Positions 1 to 6,706 of a stretch of DNA of 38,345 nt are shown in pieces (the first letter of the stretch is position 1; each line of letters starts with the position of its first letter). Under the pieces are notes generated by a model. It was not told the DNA's origin. It did no database searches and saw only the letters and a list, made by a program, of their open reading frames with translations. Position numbers and translations under genes: made by a program. Source of the DNA: a virus; the IMG/VR virus record IMGVR_UViG_3300042874_000025, positions 1 to 38,345 of that record; one strand, written 5' to 3'.

Positions 1-374
1 ACGTAGTCATTCTTTTGAATTGTGTCGTTCTGAAAAGCCAACCGGGTGTCTAGCTGAACAGAGTTGTCAGAAATATGACTCATATAGTTCCTGAACTGAA
101 CCCAAGCTTGCGTCGAGAAGTCGCTCATAAATTTAACACTAACAGCTCCTTCTTTTTTTGAGAGTAGTTTGTTTTGGTAGTCAACAAGGTCTTTATCTAC
201 AAGTCTGGCCACATCATATTCATCGGTAGACCATAGCCCCCGCTCCTGATCCCAGATGGCATAAAACCCCTTACCTCTGACCATCAAGTCTTTACATCGT
301 CCAACCTTAAAATTGGGCAATATATCGATGGTTCCAGACTTGCTTGTTCGTTCGCTAATATTGAAAAAGTCCAT
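1..374 (-). CDS. N-terminal part of SF3 helicase / AEP primase-like / family B DNA polymerase (runs off left end)
   Basis: The first 124 codons of the replication protein, starting at an ATG at 374 with AAAGGAGGT nine bases upstream. The product begins MDFFNISERTSKSGTIDI and contains RCKDLMVRGKGFYAIWD, followed by a segment ending QKNDY at the window edge. I read it as the region preceding a D5-type SF3 helicase. If the four bases ACGT shared by both window ends are counted once, it continues in frame as NDYVSKKLPYPLE into the open frame at 38343. A direct join that keeps both ACGT copies would give a stop within a few codons. The gene lies immediately downstream of the iteron region, as expected for a replication initiator or helicase gene. 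This stretch is too short to assign a domain on its own, so the assignment rests on the continuation. Confidence 0.8.
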   Translation of the reverse strand, partial: MDFFNISERTSKSGTIDILPNFKVGRCKDLMVRGKGFYAIWDQERGLWSTDEYDVARLVDKDLVDYQNKLLSKKEGAVSVKFMSDFSTQAWVQFRNYMSHISDNSVQLDTRLAFQNDTIQKNDY

Positions 375-447
375 ATTCTTAGTACCTCCTTTCAAGAGCC
401 CAAAAAGGCGTCTGTTACACTATTTAGTGTTTTTGCTCTAAAACTTC

Positions 448-478
448 CTGGGAATAATATATTGTCTTTTTTTCCCAG
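448..478 (-). other. Hairpin in leader of the replication gene
   Basis: CTGGGAA (448-454) and TTCCCAG (472-478) can pair as a 7-bp stem around an A/T-rich loop. It lies between the promoter candidate at 484-513 and the start codon at 374. There is no U-run after it on the minus strand, so it is not a clear terminator. Confidence 0.35.
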
Positions 479-483
479 AGAAG

Positions 484-513
484 TTTATAGGTTTTTTCTG
501 AAAAGTGTAACAA
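484..513 (-). promoter_or_regulatory. Candidate promoter of the replication gene
   Basis: On the minus strand TTGTTA (513-508) and TATAAA (489-484) are separated by 18 bases, a moderate match to a housekeeping sigma promoter. The -35 box sits inside one of the GTGTAAC iterons, so a protein bound to the iterons could repress or modulate it. Confidence 0.35.
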
Positions 514-671
514 GATGGCACTTTTCTCCCTAAAAACGCTGTTACACTTTCTGTTACACTGTTACACTTTTTTGGTTTTTTTTTGCTTTTTTTCTGTTTT
601 TGACAAAACAAAATGGTGGGCGATAGTCCCGAAAAGTGTAACAAATGGCCTTTTTTCTGAAAAGTGTAACA
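492..671. repeat. 21-bp perfect direct repeat in the origin region
   Basis: Positions 492-512 and 651-671 are identical over 21 bases: six T, then CTG, then AAAAGTGTAACA. A third, shorter relative (GAAAAGTGTAACAA) lies at 631-644. Each copy carries one iteron in the same orientation. Confidence 0.85.
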
Positions 672-685
672 GCGTTTTTAGGGAG
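526..685. repeat. 25-bp perfect inverted repeat in the origin region
   Basis: Positions 526-550 and 661-685 are perfect reverse complements over 25 bases (outer end CTCCCTAAAAACGCT, inner end the iteron GTTACACTTT), with 110 bases between. Three iterons and the T-rich tracts lie within the bracketed part. It may be an origin structure or a paired protein-binding site. Confidence 0.9.
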
Positions 686-687
686 CT

Positions 688-1245
688 TTACCGGCTGAAA
701 TTCTCGTCCAAGAACTCCTGCATTTGGTACCATATTTCCACTTTCCGCTGGTCGTGTCTAGGTTTTCTCAGGGGGAATAAACCCCCTTTTCCTTTGCGGT
801 CATACGTACGATCTATAAAGGTTCGCAGAATTTCTTCGACAGCCCTGTCAAAACCAGAACGGTTGTTGCGATATACTTTATCTGTAAAGAACTCCAGGCC
901 TAGATTGGTGATCATTAACCACAGCCATACCAGGGTCCTATTACCTTCCTCTGGTTCATACATAATATCTTCAATGCGCTTGGCTACGGATATTAAAACC
1001 TCCAACACTGAGCACGGGAAATCGTGATCTACTAAGATTCTGGTTCCAGTGGCAAATTCATTGTTGAATATATCTCTTAGAATTTTACCGTCTTCTAATC
1101 TATTCCCGTCATTAGGAACTGTCCATGTGAATTCCTTGTTGAAGAGAATATAAAACAATCGCCCATACTTTAAACCTGGAGGAGCCCCACTCTCCACCAG
1201 GTCTTCAAGCCACAGGTAATATCTCCGATTAATCTCGCTCTTCAT
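688..1245 (-). CDS. Conserved phage protein of unknown function, 185 aa
   Basis: A soluble, aromatic-rich protein. I place the start at the ATG at 1245 (MKSEINRRYYLWLE), which has GAAAGG just upstream and overlaps the preceding gene by 17 bases; the frame is open up to 1299. The C-terminal part, KGGLFPLRKP then DQRKVEIWYQMQEFL, and the internal segment FTWTVPNDGNR are the kind of sequence I associate with a widespread but uncharacterised protein of gut siphophages. No catalytic motif is visible. It is the last gene before the iteron region, which hints at a role in early infection or replication control, but nothing in the sequence proves it. Confidence 0.8.
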   Translation of the reverse strand: MKSEINRRYYLWLEDLVESGAPPGLKYGRLFYILFNKEFTWTVPNDGNRLEDGKILRDIFNNEFATGTRILVDHDFPCSVLEVLISVAKRIEDIMYEPEEGNRTLVWLWLMITNLGLEFFTDKVYRNNRSGFDRAVEEILRTFIDRTYDRKGKGGLFPLRKPRHDQRKVEIWYQMQEFLDENFSR

Positions 1246-1930
1246 TTGCCTTTCTCGACAAAGGGGCTTCGTTTTCATCGCCGGATCCGTAAGCCTCATT
1301 GACAGCGATCACATGGTAATCGCACTTAAGCTTTTCATTACGAATATAAGCAACATCGGGATCGCCTGAAGGTCCACCGAACGCGTTGATGATATCAGTA
1401 CCCAGATACTTCTCAGGTTTGGCGAGCACCTTGCCGTCTTCGTCAGTGAAGATCTCATCGTCGGTGTAGAAGTAGATCTTGGTTGTTTTTTTCTTGGCGT
1501 CGAATCCAGTGATATATTGTTCGCTGCTGATCGGGTAAGGTTTAGAGTGATCTACATCACGAGGTTTATCTTCTTCCTCGTCAACATACTCGGTTGGTGT
1601 CGGTTCATCGGGAACAGATTCCGAGTTACGTTTATATTTACCAATGACTGCCTCGATCGATTCCTTCTCGCCCACAGCATTGTAGTTCACCTTAGCGTTT
1701 TTGGCCTTGAGTTTCCATCCGTTCGTAAGGACCTCAGTTTCTATTAGGTCGTGGTCGAGCACAGGCCGAACCTTTTCACCGTCCATATCTTTATCCATTT
1801 CCTCAATCTCCCGGTAATATTTTTGAGTTGCGATGACATCCATAACGAACTGAGCGATGAATATACCGACAACTGCGCCCGCTACTCCGCCGACTGTATA
1901 GGTGGTGATTTTCTTCCAGTTAATGTCCAT
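1229..1930 (-). CDS. Membrane-anchored phage protein of unknown function, 233 aa
   Basis: One N-terminal transmembrane segment (about residues 9-33, TYTVGGVAGAVVGIFIAQFV) is followed by a charged linker rich in D, E and K, and a C-terminal globular part. That part has YFYTDDEIFTDEDGKV and, later, SGDPDVAYIRNEKLKCDYHV. The layout predicts an inner-membrane protein with a soluble domain. I recognise the C-terminal pattern (acidic YxxDDxxxxD stretch, then DPDVAYIRN) from other gut phages but know no function. AAGGAG lies 10 to 15 bases before the start. It overlaps the following gene, so the two are probably co-translated. Confidence 0.8.
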   Translation of the reverse strand: MDINWKKITTYTVGGVAGAVVGIFIAQFVMDVIATQKYYREIEEMDKDMDGEKVRPVLDHDLIETEVLTNGWKLKAKNAKVNYNAVGEKESIEAVIGKYKRNSESVPDEPTPTEYVDEEEDKPRDVDHSKPYPISSEQYITGFDAKKKTTKIYFYTDDEIFTDEDGKVLAKPEKYLGTDIINAFGGPSGDPDVAYIRNEKLKCDYHVIAVNEAYGSGDENEAPLSRKANEERD

Positions 1931-1960
1931 TATATTTTAATTCTCCTTTGATAGGATCCT

Positions 1961-2001
1961 CTATCCAGAGCCCCCTATCATATAGATAGAAGTCTGGATA
2001 G
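1961..2001 (-). other. Two-tier hairpin just downstream of a TATAAT box
   Basis: CTATCCAGA (1961-1969) pairs with TCTGGATAG (1993-2001), with a second inner stem CTATC/GATAG. On the minus strand TATAAT (2010-2005) ends three bases before the hairpin begins, so a transcript from that box would start inside it. There is no U-tract, so it is not a classical terminator. It could be an operator or a structured leader of the 233-aa gene. Confidence 0.5.
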
Positions 2002-2057
2002 TTGATTATATCTTCTTCCCAAATCCCAGAGCCTACGGCGTTCAAACCGTCCCGCTC

Positions 2058-2984
2058 TCAAATAAGAGTAGCCATGATCCCGTCAACATTGAAGTCGAGG
2101 AGGACTGAGGGATTGTAACCGTTAACGAAATCACGGCTTGCAGGGTTTTTGGCGTCGAATATACCGAAGTCAATATAGTTGTCGCCTACAGGATTATCTT
2201 TACTGTACACCCAGCCAACCATTTGACCTTCAAGCGAACGCGGAATGCCGAGGTCGTCATAGACCTCGTTCAAGAACATATGCCCCTTCGCTTTGAATTT
2301 ATCGTTGCAGTGTGTCTGTACGGTTCGTAAGAAGAACGCGTTGAGGTTGCGATCGGTTCGCCATTCGGTCGAACTTTCATCGAAGAAGCGAGCATAAATA
2401 CTGGGGATCTGTTTGCCAATACTCTCAAGTTTACGGACCTTATTTTTGACCTTCTTACCTTCTTCGTCGGTGGTGGTCTCTGTCTCGATCTTTTCTTCAA
2501 AGCCGAGATGATACATGCGATCCTTTTCTTCGCCGAATTCATCGACAACGCGTTGTCGATAGTTCTTGTAGCCTTCACTCAAGAGGTTATATGCGCTGAC
2601 AAGTACAGCATTGCGGTGGGCCATGATTCCGCGTGAAGCAAGGATACAGGCGGTTGATGCAAGACCTACACTGATAGTGGGTCCGTAGAGTTTGGCGAAT
2701 TTGACTCCACTATTTACGTAGACCTTTACGATATCTTTCTTGCTGTCTTGTTCGGTATAAGCATCGTTATTTTTATCTATAGTAGCCACTTCTATGGAAT
2801 CAAGCTCGACTTGAGCTTCGTTGACGATCCCTTCTACTTTTAAAGCAGCTTTGCTCGCCAATACAATCGTTGCAAGCATTCCGATGAGCCCTGCCCCCAA
2901 CAGGATTTCGGGGGAATATTTCTGTAACTTGAGCCCAGCGCGTGTCATATCGAACCTCAAAAGGCTCATGTTGATTTTTTGCAT
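2058..2984 (-). CDS. DUF6353-like membrane protein, 308 aa
   Basis: The N-terminal half has two hydrophobic segments: about residues 26-46 (PEILLGAGLIGMLATIVLAS) and about 100-120 (PTISVGLASTACILASRGIM). These are followed by HRNAVLVSAYNLLSEGYKNYRQRVVDEFGEEKD. The hydrophobic pair, then an RNA(A/V)L...Y(R/K)xxV...GEEK(D/E) helix, then a beta-rich C-terminal part is the layout of the DUF6353 family of gut-phage proteins. The protein encoded at 5245-6015 has the same architecture, so the two are paralogues. AAGGAG stands seven bases before the ATG. The function of the family is not known to me. Confidence 0.8.
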   Translation of the reverse strand: MQKINMSLLRFDMTRAGLKLQKYSPEILLGAGLIGMLATIVLASKAALKVEGIVNEAQVELDSIEVATIDKNNDAYTEQDSKKDIVKVYVNSGVKFAKLYGPTISVGLASTACILASRGIMAHRNAVLVSAYNLLSEGYKNYRQRVVDEFGEEKDRMYHLGFEEKIETETTTDEEGKKVKNKVRKLESIGKQIPSIYARFFDESSTEWRTDRNLNAFFLRTVQTHCNDKFKAKGHMFLNEVYDDLGIPRSLEGQMVGWVYSKDNPVGDNYIDFGIFDAKNPASRDFVNGYNPSVLLDFNVDGIMATLI

Positions 2985-2999
2985 TGAGTTTCTCCTTAA

Positions 3000-3659
3000 T
3001 TAATCCAGGGATTCCGGTCTGGGCATATTAATCTTATACCCGTCAGGTGTTCTGGTGATACTGGTTTTAGCCAGATTGGTCCAGCCATAATTGTTGTCGG
3101 TATAGTCGCTTTGGAGTTCGAGAGTATCAAGAAGATCTGCGACCGTGACAACTTGAAATTCTTCCATGATGCCGTCAAGAGTCTCGAGGACGATATCTCC
3201 GTCTCGTTTTGTTTCTACGTATAGATCGTCGAGTCTACCACCACGTGAAGGTCTTGTTCTGCGAGGTTCTTCTCTCTTGGCGTTGTTCTGGAAGTAATTT
3301 GTATAACTTATCACTTTCTTATTTCTTCGAGAAGAGCCGCGAGTTTGACGATCTCCGAAGAGAAGCATCTCAATACCGCCAGTGACCATATCTGACATCA
3401 TGGATTTAAGAGCAGGGACGAGCACGTCCTTGATTACATATTCTCCGACATTGTCTGCGCCGCCGCCAAGAAACGTTTCGGCGAAACGAGTACCCAGTGA
3501 GCGGTTCTTTTTTACAATCCTGCCGGAAACATGTACCTTGTGTTTGCGCTCAATGTTTGTTTTTTCGTGCTTGACAGTGTCCGAGTTACTAGGTAAATCA
3601 AGACCCAATAACTTCTGTTTCCTGGCATTACCAGGAAGATCGTTCAATTCATCGGTCAT
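3000..3659 (-). CDS. Conserved basic phage protein of unknown function, 219 aa
   Basis: The N-terminal third is polar and basic (IERKHKVHVSGRIVKKNRSL). Then comes a hydrophobic helix, EYVIKDVLVPALKSMMSDMV and GGIEMLLFGD; an Arg-rich linker (TRGSSRRNKK; KREEPRRTRPSRGGR); and a C-terminal part ending NNYGWTNLAKTSITRTPDGY and LPRP-like MPRPESLD. I know this layout, ending in YGWTNL...DGYxxxxPRP, from other gut phages, but no function has been described as far as I know. The Arg-rich middle suggests nucleic-acid or membrane-surface binding. Its stop is two bases after the start region of the preceding gene, in a tight operon. Confidence 0.8.
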   Translation of the reverse strand: MTDELNDLPGNARKQKLLGLDLPSNSDTVKHEKTNIERKHKVHVSGRIVKKNRSLGTRFAETFLGGGADNVGEYVIKDVLVPALKSMMSDMVTGGIEMLLFGDRQTRGSSRRNKKVISYTNYFQNNAKREEPRRTRPSRGGRLDDLYVETKRDGDIVLETLDGIMEEFQVVTVADLLDTLELQSDYTDNNYGWTNLAKTSITRTPDGYKINMPRPESLD

Positions 3660-3660
3660 G

Positions 3661-3906
3661 TTACGGTTTCTCCTTCAAAAGAAGATCGATATCGCATCCT
3701 ATTCGGTCTATAATTTCTTGCATCGGTTCAAGAATAGGTATTTTATAGATTTCTTTTTGATTCAGACCAGGTATATAAAACATCGCCTCTAATTTTTCTA
3801 CGTGTGGGCTCTCGATTAATATGAGATCTGTTTTAACCTTCAACAAGGCTTTTTCAATAAGATCTCTATATGCCGACAATAGAACTGCCAATTGTTCGTT
3901 GTTCAT
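3661..3906 (-). CDS. Small hypothetical protein, 81 aa
   Basis: Begins MNNEQLAVLLSAYRDLIEKA at 3906, with GGAGG nine bases upstream; a longer frame to 3963 lacks such a site. Mostly helical and leucine-rich, with no transmembrane segment or known motif. It sits between two genes of the small-protein operon with gaps of one base on either side. Confidence 0.65.
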   Translation of the reverse strand: MNNEQLAVLLSAYRDLIEKALLKVKTDLILIESPHVEKLEAMFYIPGLNQKEIYKIPILEPMQEIIDRIGCDIDLLLKEKP

Positions 3907-3907
3907 G

Positions 3908-4144
3908 CTATAGTTCCTCCATACAATCTTTTGTGCATGATCGGTATTTGACAGTGTCTCCATCTGTAAGAGTCGTAATACCGATGCCGCGTTTCACAAT
4001 TGCTGCTCCAGCTCGATCAATTAGTACCTGGATGGCATCGTTGTATTTGGTGACAGCAGACAGGAAACTCCTTGTCATTTGAGGCTCAATGAATACCTTA
4101 CCTGATACCACGGTGATATGGTAGTGCGTTTTATTTAAATACAT
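3908..4144 (-). CDS. Small hypothetical protein, 78 aa
   Basis: Starts MYLNKTHYHITVVSGKVFIE with AAAGGAG eight bases before the ATG. Predicted mixed alpha/beta soluble protein with two cysteines near the C-terminus (RSCTKDC). I do not recognise a family. It is co-directional and one base from its downstream neighbour. Confidence 0.7.
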   Translation of the reverse strand: MYLNKTHYHITVVSGKVFIEPQMTRSFLSAVTKYNDAIQVLIDRAGAAIVKRGIGITTLTDGDTVKYRSCTKDCMEEL

Positions 4145-4171
4145 AGTTCTCTCCTTTCAAGAGAATAACAA

Positions 4172-4354
4172 TTAAATTTTGAATGTGTCCATACCGAAGA
4201 AAATCAACATTACAACTTGAAACAGCATGCAGATCAACAGAAGGTATAAGGTGATACGTTTTAAATCTGTCGTGCTCGAGTTCATGTTGAAATATAAATT
4301 CAAACAAGAAAATAAAAACACGGCAAGAAAGAGGAGGAAAGTCTCAAGAGTCAT
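4172..4354 (-). CDS. Small membrane protein with two transmembrane segments, 60 aa
   Basis: I start it at the ATG at 4354 (MTLETFLLFLAVFLFSCLNL), preceded by an AGGGGGG run; the open frame extends to 4396 inside the upstream gene. Two hydrophobic stretches (residues 5-20 and about 33-53, TLYLLLICMLFQVVMLIFFG) with a short polar turn predict a helical hairpin in the membrane. A holin-like or superinfection-exclusion role is possible, but nothing in the sequence decides. Confidence 0.65.
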   Translation of the reverse strand: MTLETFLLFLAVFLFSCLNLYFNMNSSTTDLKRITLYLLLICMLFQVVMLIFFGMDTFKI

Positions 4355-4355
4355 C

Positions 4356-4559
4356 TCATCCCCCCTCAGCGATCTCGTCTTCGGTTTCTTCTTCATCGAC
4401 CATCCACTCAGGAATATCGCCTTCTTCTGTCTGTTCTTCTGATATCATCCCAGCAATCAAAGCGCCCGCTACTGCGCCGATAACGCCGGTAACAATTTTG
4501 ATCATGGTGCCCTGGTTGTGTTTGATATATTCTTTTGCGCGTTCTAAAAATTCATTCAT
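4356..4559 (-). CDS. Small membrane protein, single TM and acidic tail, 67 aa
   Basis: MNEFLERAKEYIKHNQGTMI is an amphipathic N-terminus. It is followed by a glycine/alanine-rich transmembrane helix (KIVTGVIGAVAGALIAGMI, about 21-39) and a strongly acidic tail (EEQTEEGDIPEW...DEEETEDEIAEGG). AAGGAG lies nine bases before the start. The short helix-TM-acidic tail layout recurs in neighbouring genes of this cluster. Function unknown. Confidence 0.75.
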   Translation of the reverse strand: MNEFLERAKEYIKHNQGTMIKIVTGVIGAVAGALIAGMISEEQTEEGDIPEWMVDEEETEDEIAEGG

Positions 4560-4588
4560 ATAAAGTCTCCTTAGTTTTTGATTTGCTG

Positions 4589-4876
4589 TTATTTAGTGAT
4601 CTGACGAAAACTCTCAGATAACCTGTTCGTCATGGAAACTGAGTCTTCGACAGCATCGTCTAAGCGAGCATTGGGATCTTCCGTTGACACCGTCTCGGAG
4701 ACAGGCACTATCTGGCCTGGTTTTGTCGGTACGCCTGCAAATACAAGATCGCGTTTACAAGCATACTCTGTTCCGTTGAAAACCCAGACGCGTTTACCAG
4801 CCTCGTTCGTAATACGTTTAGCCGTTTTTGGGATCATTCGATTCGGAACTACTGTGTGATTTTTTCTCTTAGCCAT
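4589..4876 (-). CDS. Hypothetical protein, 95 aa
   Basis: Basic N-terminus (MAKRKNHTVVPNRMIPKTAKR), then a beta-like segment (GKRVWVFNGTEYACKRDLVF) and an acidic, serine-rich C-terminus. No transmembrane segment. AAAAGGAG precedes the ATG. The gene start overlaps the end of the upstream 103-aa frame by 28 bases, and the terminator-like hairpin at 4894-4928 lies just before it, inside that overlap zone. Confidence 0.7.
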   Translation of the reverse strand: MAKRKNHTVVPNRMIPKTAKRITNEAGKRVWVFNGTEYACKRDLVFAGVPTKPGQIVPVSETVSTEDPNARLDDAVEDSVSMTNRLSESFRQITK

Positions 4877-5160
4877 TTTTCTCCTTTTAAAATAAAGAAA
4901 GAGTCCTTTGTGGGGACTCCTTCTTTTTTGAAATACACGGTGGTAACTTCAACGACCGGGGGGACTTCAATGGTAATGGATTCTTTCTGATTCATCTTGT
5001 CCATCGCGACTGACACTGCGTTCTGAACGCCGTTGGTAACCGCATGAAGGGCAGCTCCGACTACTACGAGAGTAGCGGTGTTGACGATTCCTACGATAAC
5101 GACTTTCTGGAACTCAGGGTCTTGGCAGACGGTCTTAATAGATGTGAAGAATTTATTCAT
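4849..5160 (-). CDS. Small membrane protein, 103 aa
   Basis: MNKFFTSIKTVCQDPEFQKV is followed by one hydrophobic helix (VIVGIVNTATLVVVGAALHAV, about 21-41) and an amphipathic region. AAGGAG lies seven bases before the ATG. The promoter-like element at 5203-5230 drives it. The last 26 or so codons are unusual: they are written by a terminator hairpin (FKKEGVPTKDSFFIL) and then by the leader of the next gene. A nearly identical terminator at 6855-6890 lies outside any gene. With one A fewer in the run of six A at its start, the protein would end after about 12 codons there. The natural C-terminus is therefore uncertain. Confidence 0.7.
   Translation of the reverse strand: MNKFFTSIKTVCQDPEFQKVVIVGIVNTATLVVVGAALHAVTNGVQNAVSVAMDKMNQKESITIEVPPVVEVTTVYFKKEGVPTKDSFFILKGEKWLREKITQ
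4894..4928 (-). terminator. Intrinsic terminator-like hairpin, inside a coding frame
   Basis: GAGTCC (4901-4906) and GGACTC (4914-4919) form the core of a stem of about 12 bp, counting one G-U pair, followed on the minus strand by TTTCTTTATTTT. The plus strand also ends in a T-run, so it may work both ways. The block 4892-4933 is an almost exact copy of 6854-6894. Confidence 0.7.
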
Positions 5161-5202
5161 TAGATTTCTCCTTAGATATTGGGGTTATTAGAGTGGGGTT
5201 TC

Positions 5203-5230
5203 ATTATACCCTGTGTAATTTTCGCGAGGG
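5203..5230 (-). promoter_or_regulatory. Phage promoter element, copy A
   Basis: Minus strand: TATAAT (5208-5203), preceded directly by CACAGGG and, further up, CTCGCG. All of these are at the same distances as in four other copies (6825, 7108, 7555, 33043). The start of the transcript, GAAACCCC, is also shared with three of them. It lies 45 bases upstream of the 103-aa gene. The place of a normal -35 box is taken by the CTCGCG element. Confidence 0.7.
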
Positions 5231-5244
5231 TCTTTCTGGCCTCC

Positions 5245-6015
5245 TTATATACGCCCAGGGCCTACTTGATAGTCGACCACGAGACAGGGTTCTTGATCTG
5301 GAGTCAATCTTGAGCTAAATTTGAACTCGAGAAAATATTTCGTGGTCCAACCCAAGTCTTCACCCATAGGGATTGTTTCGAGACCTAGTTCCTCGTATAA
5401 ACAGTTGAGAGACAGATAATCTCTTCGAAGTAAGAGTTGATTGTAATTGAGCTCTATCTTCTTGATAGTATTGATGTTGCTGCTGAAATATCGTCCGGAT
5501 AATTTGTCAAAACACAGAGTATTCCCGTTACCAGTTATAACTATCGAATTGTCTTTGAGCGGATGTTTATCGACAGCATCCTGGGCAATTTCGTCTCGTA
5601 CTTCCTGTTCTTTTTTTTCGCCAATTACTTCCTTGACTTTTTCTCTATATTCTCGAGCGGCAGTCTCTGTCAAAGAGAATAACGCTGCCAGAGCGCTGTT
5701 ACGGCGGATATTTACGCTGTTCGAGCCTACAATACAAGCGATCGTTGCCGCACCCATAATGGCCGAAGGAATATATTCTTTCCATGCAAGTCGAATAACT
5801 TCTGGGACGGTAATAGGTTCGATCGGTGCGCCTTCTTCATTATCCAAATCACGTTCGTGTTCTTCTTGTTTGATGATCTCCACAGCTTTCGGCGTAGCAT
5901 ACACCGCCATGACGACGGTTGTAATCAGCCCAGCCACCCCGAGTGCGGTGAGAATCGTTGGGCTATTTTTTTGCATGATTTTGTTAGCTTGGTGGAATGT
6001 AGCTAATAGATCCAT
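5245..6015 (-). CDS. DUF6353-like membrane protein, 256 aa
   Basis: Two hydrophobic segments: about residues 19-39 (PTILTALGVAGLITTVVMAV) and about 85-103 (PSAIMGAATIACIVGSNSV). After them comes NIRRNSALAALFSLTETAAR leading into EYREKVKEVIGEKKEQ, then a C-terminal part with YFLEFKFSSRLTPDQEPCLV. The order ATPKA, EYIPSA, ARREN-type helix and GEKKEQ...RDEIAQD is what I know as DUF6353, a phage family without assigned function. The 308-aa protein at 2058-2984 is a more divergent relative. The start has AAGGAAAT about ten bases upstream. It is predicted to sit in the host membrane with most of the chain on one side. Confidence 0.85.
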   Translation of the reverse strand: MDLLATFHQANKIMQKNSPTILTALGVAGLITTVVMAVYATPKAVEIIKQEEHERDLDNEEGAPIEPITVPEVIRLAWKEYIPSAIMGAATIACIVGSNSVNIRRNSALAALFSLTETAAREYREKVKEVIGEKKEQEVRDEIAQDAVDKHPLKDNSIVITGNGNTLCFDKLSGRYFSSNINTIKKIELNYNQLLLRRDYLSLNCLYEELGLETIPMGEDLGWTTKYFLEFKFSSRLTPDQEPCLVVDYQVGPGRI

Positions 6016-6028
6016 TGTTTATATTTCC

Positions 6029-6202
6029 TTATTGTTTTTTCTCGGAAGCAGAATATAATCCACTGACGCAGGCTACTCCCAGATAAAAACCAAAGAAGCC
6101 CCAGGACACGAAATTGTTAGGTGTTTTTTCCAATATCAACATCCAACTTAGAAGGAAGACGCTGAACCAGCTTAATACTGTAACGAACAAATTGAGATTC
6201 AT
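6029..6202 (-). CDS. Small membrane protein with two TM segments, 57 aa
   Basis: A short gene with AAAAAGGAG six bases before its ATG. The product starts MNLNLFVTVLSWFSVFLLSW, continues through ILEKTPNNF to a second hydrophobic stretch (SWGFFGFYLGVACVSGLY) and ends SASEKKQ. Two transmembrane helices with a short polar turn are predicted. It fits exactly between its neighbours, with gaps of 13 and 19 bases, and its length and strong ribosome binding site make it a real gene. Function unknown. Confidence 0.75.
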   Translation of the reverse strand: MNLNLFVTVLSWFSVFLLSWMLILEKTPNNFVSWGFFGFYLGVACVSGLYSASEKKQ

Positions 6203-6221
6203 TTAAAACTCCTTTTTAACA

Positions 6222-6455
6222 TTATCCGTAGATGAATACTTTCCCTTTGAAGCGAATACCTCCCACAAGCCAACCAAAGGACTCTTTATCAGCACCAAAT
6301 ATGACACAACCAGAGAGTCGTTCGAACGCTTTTATGTTAGTCCAATTGCAGTTCCCTTTATCCGTGATGAATAAACTGCTAGCGAGAGACTCGACCTTAT
6401 CCTCGTCGTATTGTTCGAGTGCCACTAACAATAAATCCATGTCAGTATCAGACAT
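6222..6455 (-). CDS. Hypothetical protein, 77 aa
   Basis: I choose the ATG at 6455 (MSDTDMDLLLVALEQYDEDK): GGAGG lies five bases upstream, and the ATG overlaps the stop of the preceding gene as TAATG. The ATG at 6467 has a poorer site. The product has an acidic helical N-terminus and a beta-like C-terminus (CVIFGADKESFGWLVGGIRF). Not recognised. Confidence 0.65.
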   Translation of the reverse strand: MSDTDMDLLLVALEQYDEDKVESLASSLFITDKGNCNWTNIKAFERLSGCVIFGADKESFGWLVGGIRFKGKVFIYG

Positions 6456-6637
6456 TAATTCCTCCATGAAACCTCATAGATGTCGCATCCCAAGACCTCG
6501 ACAATAAGAAGTTTCTCTTTATCAAAAGAGCCCGTTACCCAGATTGAGAATCTCTCTCTAACTTTTGCATCCTTGGACACGAGATGTTTACCGAGATCGT
6601 CTTTCCGGTTTTCTAGCTCTATTCGATGCCCGCTCAA
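6455..6637 (-). CDS. Hypothetical protein, 60 aa, TTG start
   Basis: The frame starts at a TTG (6637) with AAGGAG only two bases upstream, an unusually tight spacing, and has no in-frame ATG. The product, with FSIWVTGSFDKEKLLIVEVL and a C-terminal CDIYEVSWRN, looks like a small beta-rich protein. Its stop overlaps the next start (TAATG), which supports it being translated. Moderate confidence because of the start. Confidence 0.5.
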   Translation of the reverse strand: MSGHRIELENRKDDLGKHLVSKDAKVRERFSIWVTGSFDKEKLLIVEVLGCDIYEVSWRN

Positions 6638-6706
6638 TTCTCCTTAGGGCTAGGTTGGGTAAACAAAAAGAGAATGTCGCATTTATGTAGCAGTCCCTGT
6701 TAAACC

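Larger units (their letters stand above)
375..687. other. Non-coding iteron region, putative replication origin
   Basis: This 313-bp gap holds no convincing gene. It has seven copies of the heptamer GTTACAC or its complement GTGTAAC, at 414, 505, 541, 553, 561, 636 and 664. Most are extended to GTTACACTTTT. Between them lie long T-rich tracts (568-600). Iterons, an A/T-rich stretch and a position directly in front of the helicase-primase-polymerase gene are the usual make-up of a theta-type phage or plasmid origin. The same repeats overlap the best promoter candidate for that gene, so they could also act as operators. The repeats are seen directly; origin function is inferred. Confidence 0.6.

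Noticed and set aside
600-627. Plus-strand promoter-like TTGACA (600-605) and GATAGT 16 bases later
   Set aside because: The -10 box is weak and it would transcribe antisense into a minus-strand gene; an origin RNA is possible but not supported.
438-644. Minus-strand frame of 68 aa within the iteron region
   Set aside because: Product is poly-Lys from the T-runs and repeat-derived; no ribosome binding site.
515-1027. Plus-strand open frame of 170 aa over the origin region
   Set aside because: It crosses the iterons and the antisense of the 185-aa gene; no ribosome binding site, and the product has T-run-derived poly-Phe.
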